Below are positions 39,263-48,630 of a stretch of DNA of 64,000 nucleotides, piece after piece (positions within the stretch are counted from its first letter, which is position 1; each line of letters begins with the position of its first letter). The position numbers and the translations under genes were made by a program. The DNA is taken from the IMG/VR virus record IMGVR_UViG_3300044615_000294, positions 1 through 64,000 of that record, one strand, 5' to 3'. The DNA is from a virus. The notes beneath the pieces were generated by a model. That model saw only the letters and a program-made list of their open reading frames with translations. It was not told the DNA's origin and did not search any database.

Positions 39263-39955
39263 ATGGGTTTAAGTACAAAAGATCTAGTAAATGAGAATGG
39301 TGGTGGTGGAATGGCAAAAACTATTGCTCCAGGAAACCACACATTAAAAATCAACAGTGTAGTGTTAGAAGACTTTCAATTTATTGATGGTGCAAAACAC
39401 TTAGTACTAAATGTTGAAACAGAACCAATTGAAGGATTTGAAGGTTTTCTGATTGATAAAGATGATGAAAGCAAAGGAAAATATAAAGGTCAAATTGGTC
39501 GGGTAAAAGCTAGTCAATATGCATTTGCTGATGGACAAACAAAGTCTGGAATTAAAATTCAAAGAGATAGATCTTTGATGATGTTCTTGGCTAACTTGTC
39601 TAAGGCAACTGGAATAATGAAATGGTTTGAGGAGCAAGATAACAAGTTTAATACAATTGAAGATTTTGTAAAGAACTTTAGTAACAATGCTCCACTTAAA
39701 GATAAGTATCTAGATTTTTGTGTTGCCGGTAAGGAATATGAAAACAAGTCTGGCTATACTGCATATGACATGTGGTTACCAAAAGCAGAAAACAATAAGT
39801 ATGCTTATGGTGAAGAAGGTTCTGATAGAATTCTTAAGTATGATGAAGCAAAGTATCTTAAGAAACTTGAGGTAAAGCCAGTAGATAACTTTGGTGATGA
39901 TGATGATGACTTTCCAACACCAGGTAAAACATCTTCAGATTTTAGTTTAGATTAA
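39263..39955 (+). CDS. ssDNA-binding protein (phage SSB-like)
   Basis: The 230-residue protein has a beta-rich N-terminal half with an OB-like pattern (NHTLKINSVVLEDFQFIDGA; KHLVLNVETEPIEGFEGFLI; GQIGRVKASQYAFADG) and a long acidic tail (DNFGDDDDDFPTPGKTSSDF). Acidic C-tails are typical of SSBs that recruit partners. Its position right after the Sak4-like gene supports a recombination SSB. A terminator follows it. Confidence 0.72.
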   Translation: MGLSTKDLVNENGGGGMAKTIAPGNHTLKINSVVLEDFQFIDGAKHLVLNVETEPIEGFEGFLIDKDDESKGKYKGQIGRVKASQYAFADGQTKSGIKIQRDRSLMMFLANLSKATGIMKWFEEQDNKFNTIEDFVKNFSNNAPLKDKYLDFCVAGKEYENKSGYTAYDMWLPKAENNKYAYGEEGSDRILKYDEAKYLKKLEVKPVDNFGDDDDDFPTPGKTSSDFSLD

Positions 39956-39965
39956 CAACTCCTAG

Positions 39966-39992
39966 ATAAAGGGGTTGTAATGGCCCCTTTAT
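39966..39992 (+). terminator. intrinsic terminator
   Basis: ATAAAGGGG (39966-39974) pairs with CCCCTTTAT (39984-39992), a 9-bp perfect stem with a 9-nt loop. The following run is T-rich (TTTATTTAC). It separates the Sak4/SSB unit from the primase. Confidence 0.78.
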
Positions 39993-40011
39993 TTACTTAA
40001 ATTGGGTTGCT

Positions 40012-40995
40012 ATGATTTCTACAAAGAATTTAATATATGATTTAGCTGATGTCCCAAGAGAATGGGCATTTGAACATTATCTTAACCTAACAGAAAAGCT
40101 TACAGGACAAGATATTAAAATGAAATCAATATTTAATCCACGGGAGAAGACACCTTCTATGTGTATTTATATTGACAGAAATAATATCTATAGGTTCAAA
40201 GATTTTTCTTCAGGTAATGGTGGTGATTCTATTGCTCTTGTCCAAAGTCTATTTAATTTACCCACTAGAGGTTCCGCAAGTTATAAGATTATAGAAGACT
40301 ATAACCAGTATGTTTTAAACAATGGTCATAATCCTATAAAGTCTTATAAGCAACACAGTAAGTTTAAAGTTACTGATTATGAAATGCGGCACTGGAATAC
40401 TCTTGATCAGAAGTATTGGATGGGATATCACATTGGTTCTAGATTATTGTCTAGATATAATGTGGTTCCACTAGAATATTATGTGATGACAAAGACAGAT
40501 GAAAATGATGTTGTGTCAAATATAACTATTAAGGGTAACTATATCTATGGTTATTTTAGAGAGGACGGGAATCTTTATAAGATTTATCAGCCAAAAGTAA
40601 AAGACAGTAAATTTATCAAGGTAAGAGATTATATACAAGGTACTGAGCAATTAGTATTTGATAAACCCTATTTGATTATTACATCTTCACTTAAAGATTT
40701 AATGGCATATCAAAAACTAAAGATTAGTAATTCAGAAGCAATTGCACCAGATAGTGAGAATACTATGATACCAGAGAATATAATGAGTAGCATTAGTTCT
40801 AAGTATCAGAAAGTATGTGTGTTGTTTGATAATGATGAGGCTGGTATAAAAGCTGCGGAGAAGTACAAATCTAGATATGGTTTTGAGTATGTTGTTCTAG
40901 AGATGGAGAAGGATTTATCAGATGCTATTAAAGTACATGGTATAGATAAAGTTAGAGACAATCTATTACCGTTATTAAAACAAGCATTATTATGA
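40012..40995 (+). CDS. DNA primase (DnaG-type TOPRIM)
   Basis: The 327-residue protein combines a DnaG-like N-terminal fold without zinc cysteines (FNPREKTPSMCIYIDRNNIY, FKDFSSGNGGDSIALVQSLF) and a TOPRIM domain with KVCVLFDNDEAGIKAAEKY (Asp273, Asp275), which binds the catalytic metals. It makes primers for the PolB encoded downstream. The loss of the CHC zinc ligands is notable but not unique to this protein. Its stop overlaps the next gene by 4 bases. Confidence 0.85.
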   Translation: MISTKNLIYDLADVPREWAFEHYLNLTEKLTGQDIKMKSIFNPREKTPSMCIYIDRNNIYRFKDFSSGNGGDSIALVQSLFNLPTRGSASYKIIEDYNQYVLNNGHNPIKSYKQHSKFKVTDYEMRHWNTLDQKYWMGYHIGSRLLSRYNVVPLEYYVMTKTDENDVVSNITIKGNYIYGYFREDGNLYKIYQPKVKDSKFIKVRDYIQGTEQLVFDKPYLIITSSLKDLMAYQKLKISNSEAIAPDSENTMIPENIMSSISSKYQKVCVLFDNDEAGIKAAEKYKSRYGFEYVVLEMEKDLSDAIKVHGIDKVRDNLLPLLKQALL

Positions 40996-41420
40996 GTAAA
41001 TGGTCATACCAAGGACAAGACTTTGAAAGCTCCATGATTCCAGAAGGAGCAGAAGGTTTTGTGTATGAGATGCAGGCTATAATAAATGGAAAGCTTGTAA
41101 GGTATGTTGGAAAGAAGAACTTTTATTCTACGACAAAGAAGAGAATGGGTAAGAGAGCTGTAGCACAATTACAGGATAAGAGAACTAAGAAATATACCAT
41201 ACAAAAGAAGCTATCATATATAGATTATTATAGTAGCAATGCAGAATTAAAGGCTGCACATAAAGCCGGAATAGAAATTAGAAGATATATCATTAAGATA
41301 TGTTTCTCTAAGACTGAACTTACTTATTATGAGACTAAGTATCAGTTTATAAGAGAAGTACTTGAGAGTGATGAGTTTCTAAATGGAAATATTCTAGGCA
41401 GGTTTTACAAATTCAAATAA
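40992..41420 (+). CDS. GIY-YIG-like endonuclease
   Basis: The 142-residue protein has GFVYEM (22-27) and RYVGKK (37-42) at the spacing of GIY and YIG, followed by basic helices and YYETKYQF (about 112-119), where Glu can bind the metal. This reads as a small GIY-YIG nuclease, similar to phage seg-type proteins. It may process recombination intermediates; homing is possible but it is not inside another gene. It is coupled to the primase gene (4-base overlap). Confidence 0.68.
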   Translation: MSKWSYQGQDFESSMIPEGAEGFVYEMQAIINGKLVRYVGKKNFYSTTKKRMGKRAVAQLQDKRTKKYTIQKKLSYIDYYSSNAELKAAHKAGIEIRRYIIKICFSKTELTYYETKYQFIREVLESDEFLNGNILGRFYKFK

Positions 41421-41422
41421 TT

Positions 41423-41824
41423 ATGACAGAAGAACAATTAATGGAAGTCTTGATCCAATTGGCGGATCAGGGGGTTACTGGTATTAAGGTACATTATGAT
41501 GGTAGTGGAGATAGTGGAGCTATTGAAGGTATAGTATATACAGATATAGAAGATGCAAACTTTTCTGATATTGATCTTGTAAGTGCATGGGATCAAGACA
41601 AGAATCTTGCAGAATTAAACTCTAGTGCATATGCAACTATTCAGAATTTTGCTCATGAAACAATACTTGATAATATTGAAGATTGGTGGAATAATGAAGG
41701 TGGTTATGGGGAGTTGTTAATTAAAGTTCCTTCAGGTGAGTATCTTGTAAATAACAATATCAGAAGCATGAAAGTTGAAGAGTATAATCATCATGGTAAC
41801 TTATTTAAAAAAACAGAAGAATAA
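41423..41824 (+). CDS. DUF6878-like protein
   Basis: A 133-residue acidic protein with KVHYDGSGDSGAIE (about 23-36) and later IEDWWNNEGGYGELLIKV, matching my recollection of the DUF6878 family from phages and plasmids. No activity is established. It overlaps the next gene by one base, and the two families are often adjacent. Confidence 0.7.
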   Translation: MTEEQLMEVLIQLADQGVTGIKVHYDGSGDSGAIEGIVYTDIEDANFSDIDLVSAWDQDKNLAELNSSAYATIQNFAHETILDNIEDWWNNEGGYGELLIKVPSGEYLVNNNIRSMKVEEYNHHGNLFKKTEE

Positions 41825-42165
41825 TGTCACATCCTTGGCAACATGCAAGATCTTCAGCTAGAAAGTTTGGAGGTTTTCCAATTGATTACATAAAAATTCA
41901 TGAGTGGTTTGATGAAACTAAGGCTTGGATAGGACATAGTAAGCATAGAATGTTCCGTCACCATAGTGAGGGAATATTTGAATGTGAGAAAAAGTTTGGG
42001 CCAAGTTTTGAAAATTCAGAGGGTAAAACAGTATATACAAGATATGTTGGAGAACAACATGTAAAAGAGGATTGCAATGGTTATATACCAAGTGCAAAAG
42101 AGTGGGTGGATAATATAAATACACCTACAGAATGGATGATAAAAACTTTAAAAATTGAAGACTAA
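41824..42165 (+). CDS. DUF6915-like protein
   Basis: A 113-residue protein with conserved-looking HPWQHARSSARKFGGFPIDY, KIHEWFDETKAWIGHSKHRM and a later YVGEQHVKEDCNGYIPSAKEW. The His-rich spacing recalls a metal-binding helical protein of the DUF6915 type. It is adjacent to the DUF6878-like gene (one-base overlap), and the pair may act together. No function is established. Confidence 0.7.
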   Translation: MSHPWQHARSSARKFGGFPIDYIKIHEWFDETKAWIGHSKHRMFRHHSEGIFECEKKFGPSFENSEGKTVYTRYVGEQHVKEDCNGYIPSAKEWVDNINTPTEWMIKTLKIED

Positions 42166-42494
42166 TGGAAGATGTAAAGACAATTGAATTAAAAAATGAG
42201 AAAATCAGAATTGTTTTCACAAATGAAGAAAATCCTGATGAATCACAATTAGTGATGACATTTACTGTAACAAAAGATGGAGAAAAAAAGATAACCTCAG
42301 TAGGATTAGACACTTCTCTTATTAATAGAGAAGTATCATTTATGGGTGAAATGTATATGAAAACTATTGATCTTTTATATACTGTGAAAGAAATATTTGA
42401 TTTAGGTCAAACATATGAGGGACTACATGTATTAACTAGAGCAGAATATAAAGAATATGTAACAAAAGTATTGGGACATAAAATTGAAGACTAA
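42165..42494 (+). CDS. hypothetical protein
   Basis: A 109-residue, mixed alpha/beta protein beginning MEDVKTIELKNEKIRIVFTN and containing ESQLVMTFTVTKDGEKKITS. It overlaps both neighbours by one base, so it is translated with them. No family is recognised. Some genes in this stretch may serve the MoxR/VWA pair that follows. Confidence 0.6.
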   Translation: MEDVKTIELKNEKIRIVFTNEENPDESQLVMTFTVTKDGEKKITSVGLDTSLINREVSFMGEMYMKTIDLLYTVKEIFDLGQTYEGLHVLTRAEYKEYVTKVLGHKIED

Positions 42495-42922
42495 TGATTT
42501 TAAGTAGAGATGAAGTTAAAAATTTAGTAAATATGATGAAGTCATCAGATAAAGAGAATCACTATCTGGTGTATAAAGTTTTAGAAGATTTAGATTTAGA
42601 AACAAATCTTGGAGAAGTACTAGTTATTTTTAGATATGGTAACTATAGGTTAGATGAGTGGGAAGAGGATTGTCCAAAGGTTTATGATTTTATAATAAAT
42701 AAACTACATGATTACAATGGTGGATGGGATTCAAAACCTACTACAAGTGATATCTTATCATTACTGACCAAGAATAATGCTTCTAAAGATTCTATAGAAT
42801 TGTTTCTAGAGTACTTTATGATGAATCTTGGTAGAATGTTGGACAATATGGGATATCCAACAGACAAGTTTGAATTAACAGTTAAATTAAAAGACAATGG
42901 ACAAACAGCAAAGTCTAAGTAA
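42494..42922 (+). CDS. hypothetical protein
   Basis: A 142-residue acidic helical protein (MILSRDEVKNLVNMMKSSDK...), with YHLVYKVLEDLDL-like helices and DCPKVYDFIINKLHDYNGGW in the centre. It overlaps the VWA-like gene by 26 bases. No family is recognised; the link to the downstream pair is by position only. Confidence 0.6.
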   Translation: MILSRDEVKNLVNMMKSSDKENHYLVYKVLEDLDLETNLGEVLVIFRYGNYRLDEWEEDCPKVYDFIINKLHDYNGGWDSKPTTSDILSLLTKNNASKDSIELFLEYFMMNLGRMLDNMGYPTDKFELTVKLKDNGQTAKSK

Positions 42923-44075
42923 AATTAGTAAAGAGCTAATGTTGAGAGAGCCCTATTATGGGTTCTTTCTTATTATGCTCAACAAAATGTGGAGAAAAGA
43001 TCTTCCTACGGCAGGTGTGAGTAAGAATGGTATCAACTATCAGTTGGCTATCAATGAGGAGTTTTGGACAAGTCTTAGTGAGAAGCATCAAATGGGATTG
43101 CTTAAGCATGAGTTATTGCATATTGCTTTTGGACATTTAGTGAGTTTTGGTTCTTTTAGAAACAAGAAACTTGCTAATGTTGCAATGGACATGGAGATCA
43201 ATCAGTATATTGATCCAGAATATTTGCCAGATGGAGGTATAGATATAAATAACTATGAAGATCTTGATCTTGATATTAAAGCAGGTTGTAGATATTATTA
43301 TGATAAACTACAACAGCTTAAAGATGAGAAAGACAAGAACGGTACATGTGGAAATGAGGAGATGGATAAGTTGCTAGACAACATAGACAATGGAGATGTT
43401 CCTGATCATAGTACATGGGAAGAGTTTGATGATCTTAGTGAAGCTGAGAAAAAACTAATTGAGAAGCAAATTCAAAAAGTTTTAGCAGATGCTAAAGAAC
43501 AAACTATTAAGAAGCGGGGGAATGTTCCAGGTGAGATAGAAGGTGTTATAATTATTGAAGAAATAGTTAAACCTAAATTTGACTGGAGAAGTTATGTCAG
43601 AAGATTTTCTGGTACAAGTACTAAAGTATTTACCAAGAAGATTAGAAGAAAAGAGAATAGAAGGTATGATGAAAATCCTGGCCTTAAAATTAAAATGAAA
43701 CAGCATATGTTGTTGGCCATTGATACTTCAGGTTCTGTAAGTGATGCAGAGTTAAATGAATTTATGAATGAGATACACCATATCTATAAAGCTGGAGTAG
43801 ATATTACAATAGTTCAATGTGACACAAGTATTAATTCTATAGAAGAATACAAAGGTAAGAATGAACTAAATGTAAAAGGTAGAGGTGGGACTGAGTTTGA
43901 TCCAGTTCTAGATTATTATAATGCTAACCAAAAGAAATATACAAGCCTGGTGTATTTTACTGACGGAGAGTGTTATACATCTGTAAAGCCAAAAGGACGT
44001 ATCCTGTGGGTTTTGTCAGAGAGATCAAGTATGAATGAAAGTTTACCAGGTCATGTAATTAAATTAGAACTATAA
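42897..44075 (+). CDS. DUF2201-type metallopeptidase-like and VWA protein
   Basis: The 392-residue protein has an N-terminal zinc-peptidase-like site HELLHIAFGH (HExxH 71-75), a central acidic linker, and a C-terminal VWA domain with the MIDAS motif LLAIDTSGSVSD (276-280) and later GRGGTEFDPV and YFTDGECY. In bacteria DUF2201/VWA proteins pair with MoxR ATPases, as here with the next gene. The pair would remodel or activate a target complex; the target is unknown. Confidence 0.8.
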   Translation: MDKQQSLSKISKELMLREPYYGFFLIMLNKMWRKDLPTAGVSKNGINYQLAINEEFWTSLSEKHQMGLLKHELLHIAFGHLVSFGSFRNKKLANVAMDMEINQYIDPEYLPDGGIDINNYEDLDLDIKAGCRYYYDKLQQLKDEKDKNGTCGNEEMDKLLDNIDNGDVPDHSTWEEFDDLSEAEKKLIEKQIQKVLADAKEQTIKKRGNVPGEIEGVIIIEEIVKPKFDWRSYVRRFSGTSTKVFTKKIRRKENRRYDENPGLKIKMKQHMLLAIDTSGSVSDAELNEFMNEIHHIYKAGVDITIVQCDTSINSIEEYKGKNELNVKGRGGTEFDPVLDYYNANQKKYTSLVYFTDGECYTSVKPKGRILWVLSERSSMNESLPGHVIKLEL

Positions 44076-44086
44076 AAAGAAAAACT

Positions 44087-45256
44087 ATGAGCACAGTACA
44101 ATTAAACGTAGAAGAGTTAAAAGGATTTATCCGCCATATGGTTGCAAACAACCAGTATATCCAAAGCCAAGGAAAAGTTCCAGTGGCAATTAATATTGAA
44201 GGTGATGCCGGTCTTGGTAAGACTTCAGCTATCATGCAGTTAGGTAAAGAACTTGACATGGATGTAGTAAAGCTTAATTTATCTCAGATAGAAGAATTAG
44301 GTGACTTAGTTGGTTTTCCTGTTAAAGAATTCTTGGTAAGAAATCAAGAAGGTAAAGAGCGTTGGATAAATGAAGCTCAGATTCAAGGAGCTCTTAATGC
44401 TAAGTTTACTGTTGTAGATAAGAGAATGGCTCATGCTGCTCCAGAGTGGATTCAAGGTAAAGGTGAAGGTGGTTTCTTGGTATTGGATGACTATACTCGT
44501 GCAGACCATAGATTTATGCAAGCCACTATGGAGATCTTAGATAGACAAGAATATGTTTCTTGGAAGCTACCTAAGAACTGGCACGTAATCTTAACCACTA
44601 ATCCAGACAATGGTGACTATAATGTTACTTCTTTGGATGTTGCTCAGAAGACCAGATTTATTTCTGTAGAGATGAAGTATGATGTTAATGTGTGGGGTAA
44701 ATGGGCTGAGACAGCAGGAATAGATGGTAGATGTATTAACTTTATGTTGATGCACCCAGAGCTTGTAACTCAAAGAGTTAATCCAAGAGCTATTACTACG
44801 TTCTTTAATGCTATCAGTTCTATTCCAAAGTTTGAAGATAATCTTCCACTAATCCAAATGATTGGTGAAGGTTCTGTTGGTGCTGACTTTAGTTCTATGT
44901 TTACTATGTTTATTAACAATAAACTAGATAAGATTATCTCTCCGGATGATATTCTTAACAAGGATGAAGCATATGTAATGGGAGCTTTGACAAGTGCAGT
45001 TGGTAAAGATGATGATTTCAGGGCAGATATTTCAAGTGTAATTGCAACCAGATTGGTTAATTATTCACTTGTTATGGCTGAGAAAGGTTCTGTTGCTGCA
45101 CCTATTATTGACAGATTAGCTAAGCTTACTACAGACTGTGAAGCATTTACAAATGACTTGAGATATTATATGATCAAAGAGATTGTAAATGGAAACAAGG
45201 TGAAGTTTGCTAAACTCATGCAGAATACTAATGTGGTGAAGATGGCTATCAGCTAA
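44087..45256 (+). CDS. MoxR-like AAA+ ATPase
   Basis: The 389-residue protein has Walker A INIEGDAGLGKTSAIM (39-46), Walker B GGFLVLDDYTRAD (about 130-140), and a sensor-1-like HVILTTNPDNG, characteristic of MoxR-type AAA+ proteins. It forms a hexamer that works with a VWA partner, encoded directly upstream. The operon-like spacing (11 bp) supports this. Its natural substrate in the phage cycle is unknown. Confidence 0.83.
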   Translation: MSTVQLNVEELKGFIRHMVANNQYIQSQGKVPVAINIEGDAGLGKTSAIMQLGKELDMDVVKLNLSQIEELGDLVGFPVKEFLVRNQEGKERWINEAQIQGALNAKFTVVDKRMAHAAPEWIQGKGEGGFLVLDDYTRADHRFMQATMEILDRQEYVSWKLPKNWHVILTTNPDNGDYNVTSLDVAQKTRFISVEMKYDVNVWGKWAETAGIDGRCINFMLMHPELVTQRVNPRAITTFFNAISSIPKFEDNLPLIQMIGEGSVGADFSSMFTMFINNKLDKIISPDDILNKDEAYVMGALTSAVGKDDDFRADISSVIATRLVNYSLVMAEKGSVAAPIIDRLAKLTTDCEAFTNDLRYYMIKEIVNGNKVKFAKLMQNTNVVKMAIS

Positions 45257-45315
45257 AACAGTGATAGAACATTTACCCCTTTAATCAAACATCAAACAAA
45301 TTAATAACTAAGATG

Positions 45316-45335
45316 GGGGAAGGTAATGCTTCCCC
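45316..45335 (+). terminator. hairpin, probable terminator
   Basis: GGGGAAG (45316-45322) pairs with CTTCCCC (45329-45335) over GTAATG. The following T content is modest (TATTCTTTAT). It overlaps an ATG at 45313 that I reject as a gene start. Confidence 0.6.
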
Positions 45336-45354
45336 TATTCTTTATAAAACAAGT

Positions 45355-46605
45355 ATGGAAAAATACGTTCATATAGAATTACATGGTGAGAATCACCATA
45401 GTCATATTAGTGGATTCAATGTAAAAGTTATAGAAGCATTAGGAACAGATGTTCCGGATTTTGTAAATTCAAAAGGATATGTTCCTAAACAAGGAGACAT
45501 GATATATTTATTACCTGGCGTAAATATTCCCCGGGTAAAACTAAAAGATTTAGCTTTAAATCTTGGTATTAGAGTTGTCAGAGATCCAGAGAAAGCCAAT
45601 ATTATATTCAGTGGTAAGAGCAGTATGGGCAAGATGACAGGTTCTAGTTGGTATTATATTGCAGATGCAGAACTTATTCTTAATCGTGTTAAAGAAATTT
45701 GTGATGACGGGTATTATATTGAGAAATTAGAAACAGCTATTGAAGGATCAGGTGCTACTAAAATTTGTTCAGATTGGTCAGACATGAGAAATTGTTTAGC
45801 AAGTAATCATAGTCACTATGACAGTGGTTATATCTATGCTGTTGAAGAAGACCATGCAGATACATATAATGCAATGCAAGGTAAACCAATTTATAATGAG
45901 ACAGAGTTAATTACTAATATCAATGGTGATGACTCTACTATAATAGATGAAGAAGTTTTTCAGCAATTGAAAAATATGTTTGAGAGCTCAGACAGTGACA
46001 ATCATATTTTAGCTATGGAGATTATGGCAAACTCTCATTATGAGAAGAGTGTTCTTTATCTGCAAATGCTATTGAGCAATTATTGTTATCAGATCAGTAA
46101 CTCTCATACTAAGAGTCATGTGAACTTTAAATCAATGCTTAGTTATTTTAATTGGATTCCAAGAAATATTGGTAACAGAAATGCAGAGAAGATTGTTGAG
46201 ATCATTGATGAGAAAGGTTTACTTACTGTAGATATGATAAAGAGATTGTATAAAGAATATACTCATTCTATTCATGGGAATATTAATTATAGTGATGTAT
46301 TTGAGGCTAAAGAGATTACTATCAAACAAGAGTATCTTGATAAGCTTAATCTATCTTCTCTAAATTTAATTAATCCTGAGCCTGAAGAAAATCTTGAGGT
46401 CACAGATCCGGTGGATGAAATAGTTACAGATGAACTTATAGAAGCTGCATTAACTAATATTAACCGCAATGAACTCAAGTCAGAGTTAATAACTCTTGAA
46501 GAAGAAATATTAGCTGAAAAAGATTTGGCCACTTTTAAAGAAGAAGAATCAAATAACAATCAAATAGAAGAAACAAATGACGGGAATGACCTTGACTGGT
46601 TCTGA
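45355..46605 (+). CDS. conserved hypothetical protein
   Basis: I use ATG 45355, because the earlier ATG falls inside a terminator hairpin. The 416-residue protein (MEKYVHIELHGENHHSHISG...) has an alpha/beta N-terminal half with YLLPGVNIPRVKLKDLALNL and DPEKANIIFSGKSSMGKM, and an acidic C-terminus (NLEVTDPVDEIVTDELIEAA). It overlaps the exonuclease gene by 29 bases and may partner it. No motif identifies a function. Confidence 0.6.
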   Translation: MEKYVHIELHGENHHSHISGFNVKVIEALGTDVPDFVNSKGYVPKQGDMIYLLPGVNIPRVKLKDLALNLGIRVVRDPEKANIIFSGKSSMGKMTGSSWYYIADAELILNRVKEICDDGYYIEKLETAIEGSGATKICSDWSDMRNCLASNHSHYDSGYIYAVEEDHADTYNAMQGKPIYNETELITNINGDDSTIIDEEVFQQLKNMFESSDSDNHILAMEIMANSHYEKSVLYLQMLLSNYCYQISNSHTKSHVNFKSMLSYFNWIPRNIGNRNAEKIVEIIDEKGLLTVDMIKRLYKEYTHSIHGNINYSDVFEAKEITIKQEYLDKLNLSSLNLINPEPEENLEVTDPVDEIVTDELIEAALTNINRNELKSELITLEEEILAEKDLATFKEEESNNNQIEETNDGNDLDWF

Positions 46606-47596
46606 GGAACTAGAGAAGTTTTATAAAGAGAAGTTTTATTTCAGCTATAGTAGTCTGAGTAAACTTCTTTATTCTCCCGTGGCATTCTATAATCATTATG
46701 TGCTCAAGAAGAAAGAAGACATTGTGGGACCCCATCTGGTAGCAGGTAGGGTTCTGCACTGTCTCTTATTTGAAGAGGATAAGTATGATGATTATTTTAC
46801 AAGCCTTCCGGGAAAACTACCAACTGATAGTCAGAAAAAAATTATTGATAATATTTTCAAGATACACTTGTCAGTAGAAAATAATACATTATCTTTGGAA
46901 GACTATTCAGCAGATATACTCACAGAGCTACTCACAGCTAATCTTTATCAGACACTCAAGACAGACCAACAGAGACTTGATAAAATACTCACAGAAGAAA
47001 ACAAAAATTACTTTAAGTTCTTAAAAGAAAGTCAAGACAAACTAGTAGTTGATGAACCTACTCTAAGTGGCTGTAGAGAAGGTGTTATGGTTCTAAAATC
47101 CAATCCGGAAATTAGACAGCTACTACAACTTGACAGGACAGAGGAAGATACTCATCTAGAAGTTTACAGTGAGTTGCTTGTAAATATAGATGTAGATTAT
47201 CTACCTTATGGTTTTAAGGGAATTATAGATAATCTTGTGATAGATAAAGAATCTAAGACAGTCTTTATTAATGACCTTAAGACAACGGGTAAATCTCTTT
47301 TAGAATTCCCGGACTCTGTGCAGTATTACAAGTATTGGTTACAAGCCGTGGTATATGAGAAACTTGTGTTTCATAAATTTCTAAAAGACTTACCTGATCT
47401 GGATGAGTGGAAATTGTATTTTACATTTATTGTAATAGACAAGTACAACCAAGCTTATCCATTCCAAGTCTCAGGAGAGACAATGGCCATATGGCAACAA
47501 GACTTTGATGACATAATGGATATGGCAAAGTATCATTATGAAAGCAAAGACTTTACACTGCCATATGATTTAATTATGGGTAATGTAAAATTGTAG
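46577..47596 (+). CDS. PD-(D/E)XK exonuclease
   Basis: The 339-residue protein begins with a helical domain including GRVLHCLLFE (57-66), then has GFKGIIDNLVID and FINDLKTTGKS, the D...DxK site, followed by QYYKYWLQAVVYE, which matches the RecB-like Q-x-x-x-Y helix. It is a YqaJ/exodeoxyribonuclease VIII-like nuclease that would resect DNA for Sak4-type recombination. The first ATG is at 46577; ATG at 46586 is an alternative. Confidence 0.8.
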   Translation: MTGMTLTGSEELEKFYKEKFYFSYSSLSKLLYSPVAFYNHYVLKKKEDIVGPHLVAGRVLHCLLFEEDKYDDYFTSLPGKLPTDSQKKIIDNIFKIHLSVENNTLSLEDYSADILTELLTANLYQTLKTDQQRLDKILTEENKNYFKFLKESQDKLVVDEPTLSGCREGVMVLKSNPEIRQLLQLDRTEEDTHLEVYSELLVNIDVDYLPYGFKGIIDNLVIDKESKTVFINDLKTTGKSLLEFPDSVQYYKYWLQAVVYEKLVFHKFLKDLPDLDEWKLYFTFIVIDKYNQAYPFQVSGETMAIWQQDFDDIMDMAKYHYESKDFTLPYDLIMGNVKL

Positions 47597-47601
47597 AAAT
47601 T

Positions 47602-48168
47602 ATGGTAATTAATGCACTGTATAGTAAATACTTTCAAAAGTCCAAGATATTCTTATATCCGCTCTTGGGCATTAAAAGGGGGACAAGTGTAACTCCAGAT
47701 GAGACTTATCTCAGTTGGAATGAAAAATATTCTCCCGAGGATATGAAGTTGGTGTGTGTTTATAAAACAAGAACAGATTCAGAGTATATAAACTTTGAAG
47801 CTAATGTTTTACTTAAGCACAACAGATTATATGATTATGTGAAAGTTAATGAGTCAAGCAGTGTATTTATATTTGATTTTTCAGATCTTAAAAATGATTG
47901 GGATTATTTCTCTAGCGGAAAATATAGTAAGCTAGACAATAAGATCAAAAACAAAATCTTAGATTTCTTTGAGAAGAACAGCGGTAATTATGTTTATGTC
48001 CACAGCTTTTTGTATCCAAATAAATGGTATCAAAGATATGCTGAGTTATTAAATGTAAGTAAAGATCTGCTAGAAGAAGTTGGTGAGTTGTGTGATATAC
48101 CAGATTTAGATAAAGAAAATTTACTAATTATGGTTGCAGATTTGGAAAATATAAGAATTCTAGAGTAA
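47602..48168 (+). CDS. hypothetical protein
   Basis: The 188-residue protein (MVINALYSKYFQKSKIFLYP...) is soluble, with aromatic-rich strands and a Lys/Asn-rich middle (NDWDYFSSGKYSKLDNKIKN). It ends with an acidic helical tail. It lies 5 bp after the exonuclease gene. No family is recognised. Confidence 0.58.
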   Translation: MVINALYSKYFQKSKIFLYPLLGIKRGTSVTPDETYLSWNEKYSPEDMKLVCVYKTRTDSEYINFEANVLLKHNRLYDYVKVNESSSVFIFDFSDLKNDWDYFSSGKYSKLDNKIKNKILDFFEKNSGNYVYVHSFLYPNKWYQRYAELLNVSKDLLEEVGELCDIPDLDKENLLIMVADLENIRILE

Positions 48169-48195
48169 ATTTGTAATAATTAAAAAACCAAAAAA

Positions 48196-48558
48196 ATGAG
48201 TGAAAAATCAATGATGCTAGTTCAATCAAGCTGGCAAGAAAACCAAACCTTTAGACTTATCCCTATCACGGATAATTGTCCTTATGTAGAATGTATCTTT
48301 GATCCAGGTACAAAAGTATTTGTTATTATCTCTAAAACTACAAAGCAGAGTTTACACATGCTTCCTAAGTTAGATGATTACGGACAAGTAATTACTGGTT
48401 CAAAAGGAACTAAACAAGACAGACATAAGATTGAAGTATTTCAGGAGTTCTATATTGAGAATGCTGAAGCTATCACAGAGATAGTAGAGCATTTTGCAAT
48501 TAACGCCAAGAAATTTAACTACAAGTCTTTCATGGCTGAAGAAACAAAATCTAAGTAA
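48196..48558 (+). CDS. conserved hypothetical protein
   Basis: The 120-residue protein (MSEKSMMLVQSSWQENQTFR...) is beta-rich in its first half (VECIFDPGTKVFVIISKTTK) and helical in its second. It is followed by a good terminator and precedes PolB, so it may be a small replication accessory. It has a clear A-rich leader. No motif is recognised. Confidence 0.6.
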   Translation: MSEKSMMLVQSSWQENQTFRLIPITDNCPYVECIFDPGTKVFVIISKTTKQSLHMLPKLDDYGQVITGSKGTKQDRHKIEVFQEFYIENAEAITEIVEHFAINAKKFNYKSFMAEETKSK

Positions 48559-48569
48559 TTTAGGTCACG

Positions 48570-48599
48570 ATGGGGTGGCTTAGGTTGCCCCATTTTTTT
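48570..48599 (+). terminator. intrinsic terminator
   Basis: ATGGGG (48570-48575) pairs with CCCCAT (48588-48593) with inner GG/CC pairs; seven T follow (48593-48599). It separates the previous gene from PolB. Confidence 0.78.
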
Positions 48600-48630
48600 A
48601 TACACGGGGAAACAGCTTAACTGAATTATT

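Noticed and set aside
45313-45354. Earlier ATG for the 416-residue gene
   Set aside because: It falls inside a GGGGAAG/CTTCCCC hairpin that looks like the end of the MoxR gene's transcript.
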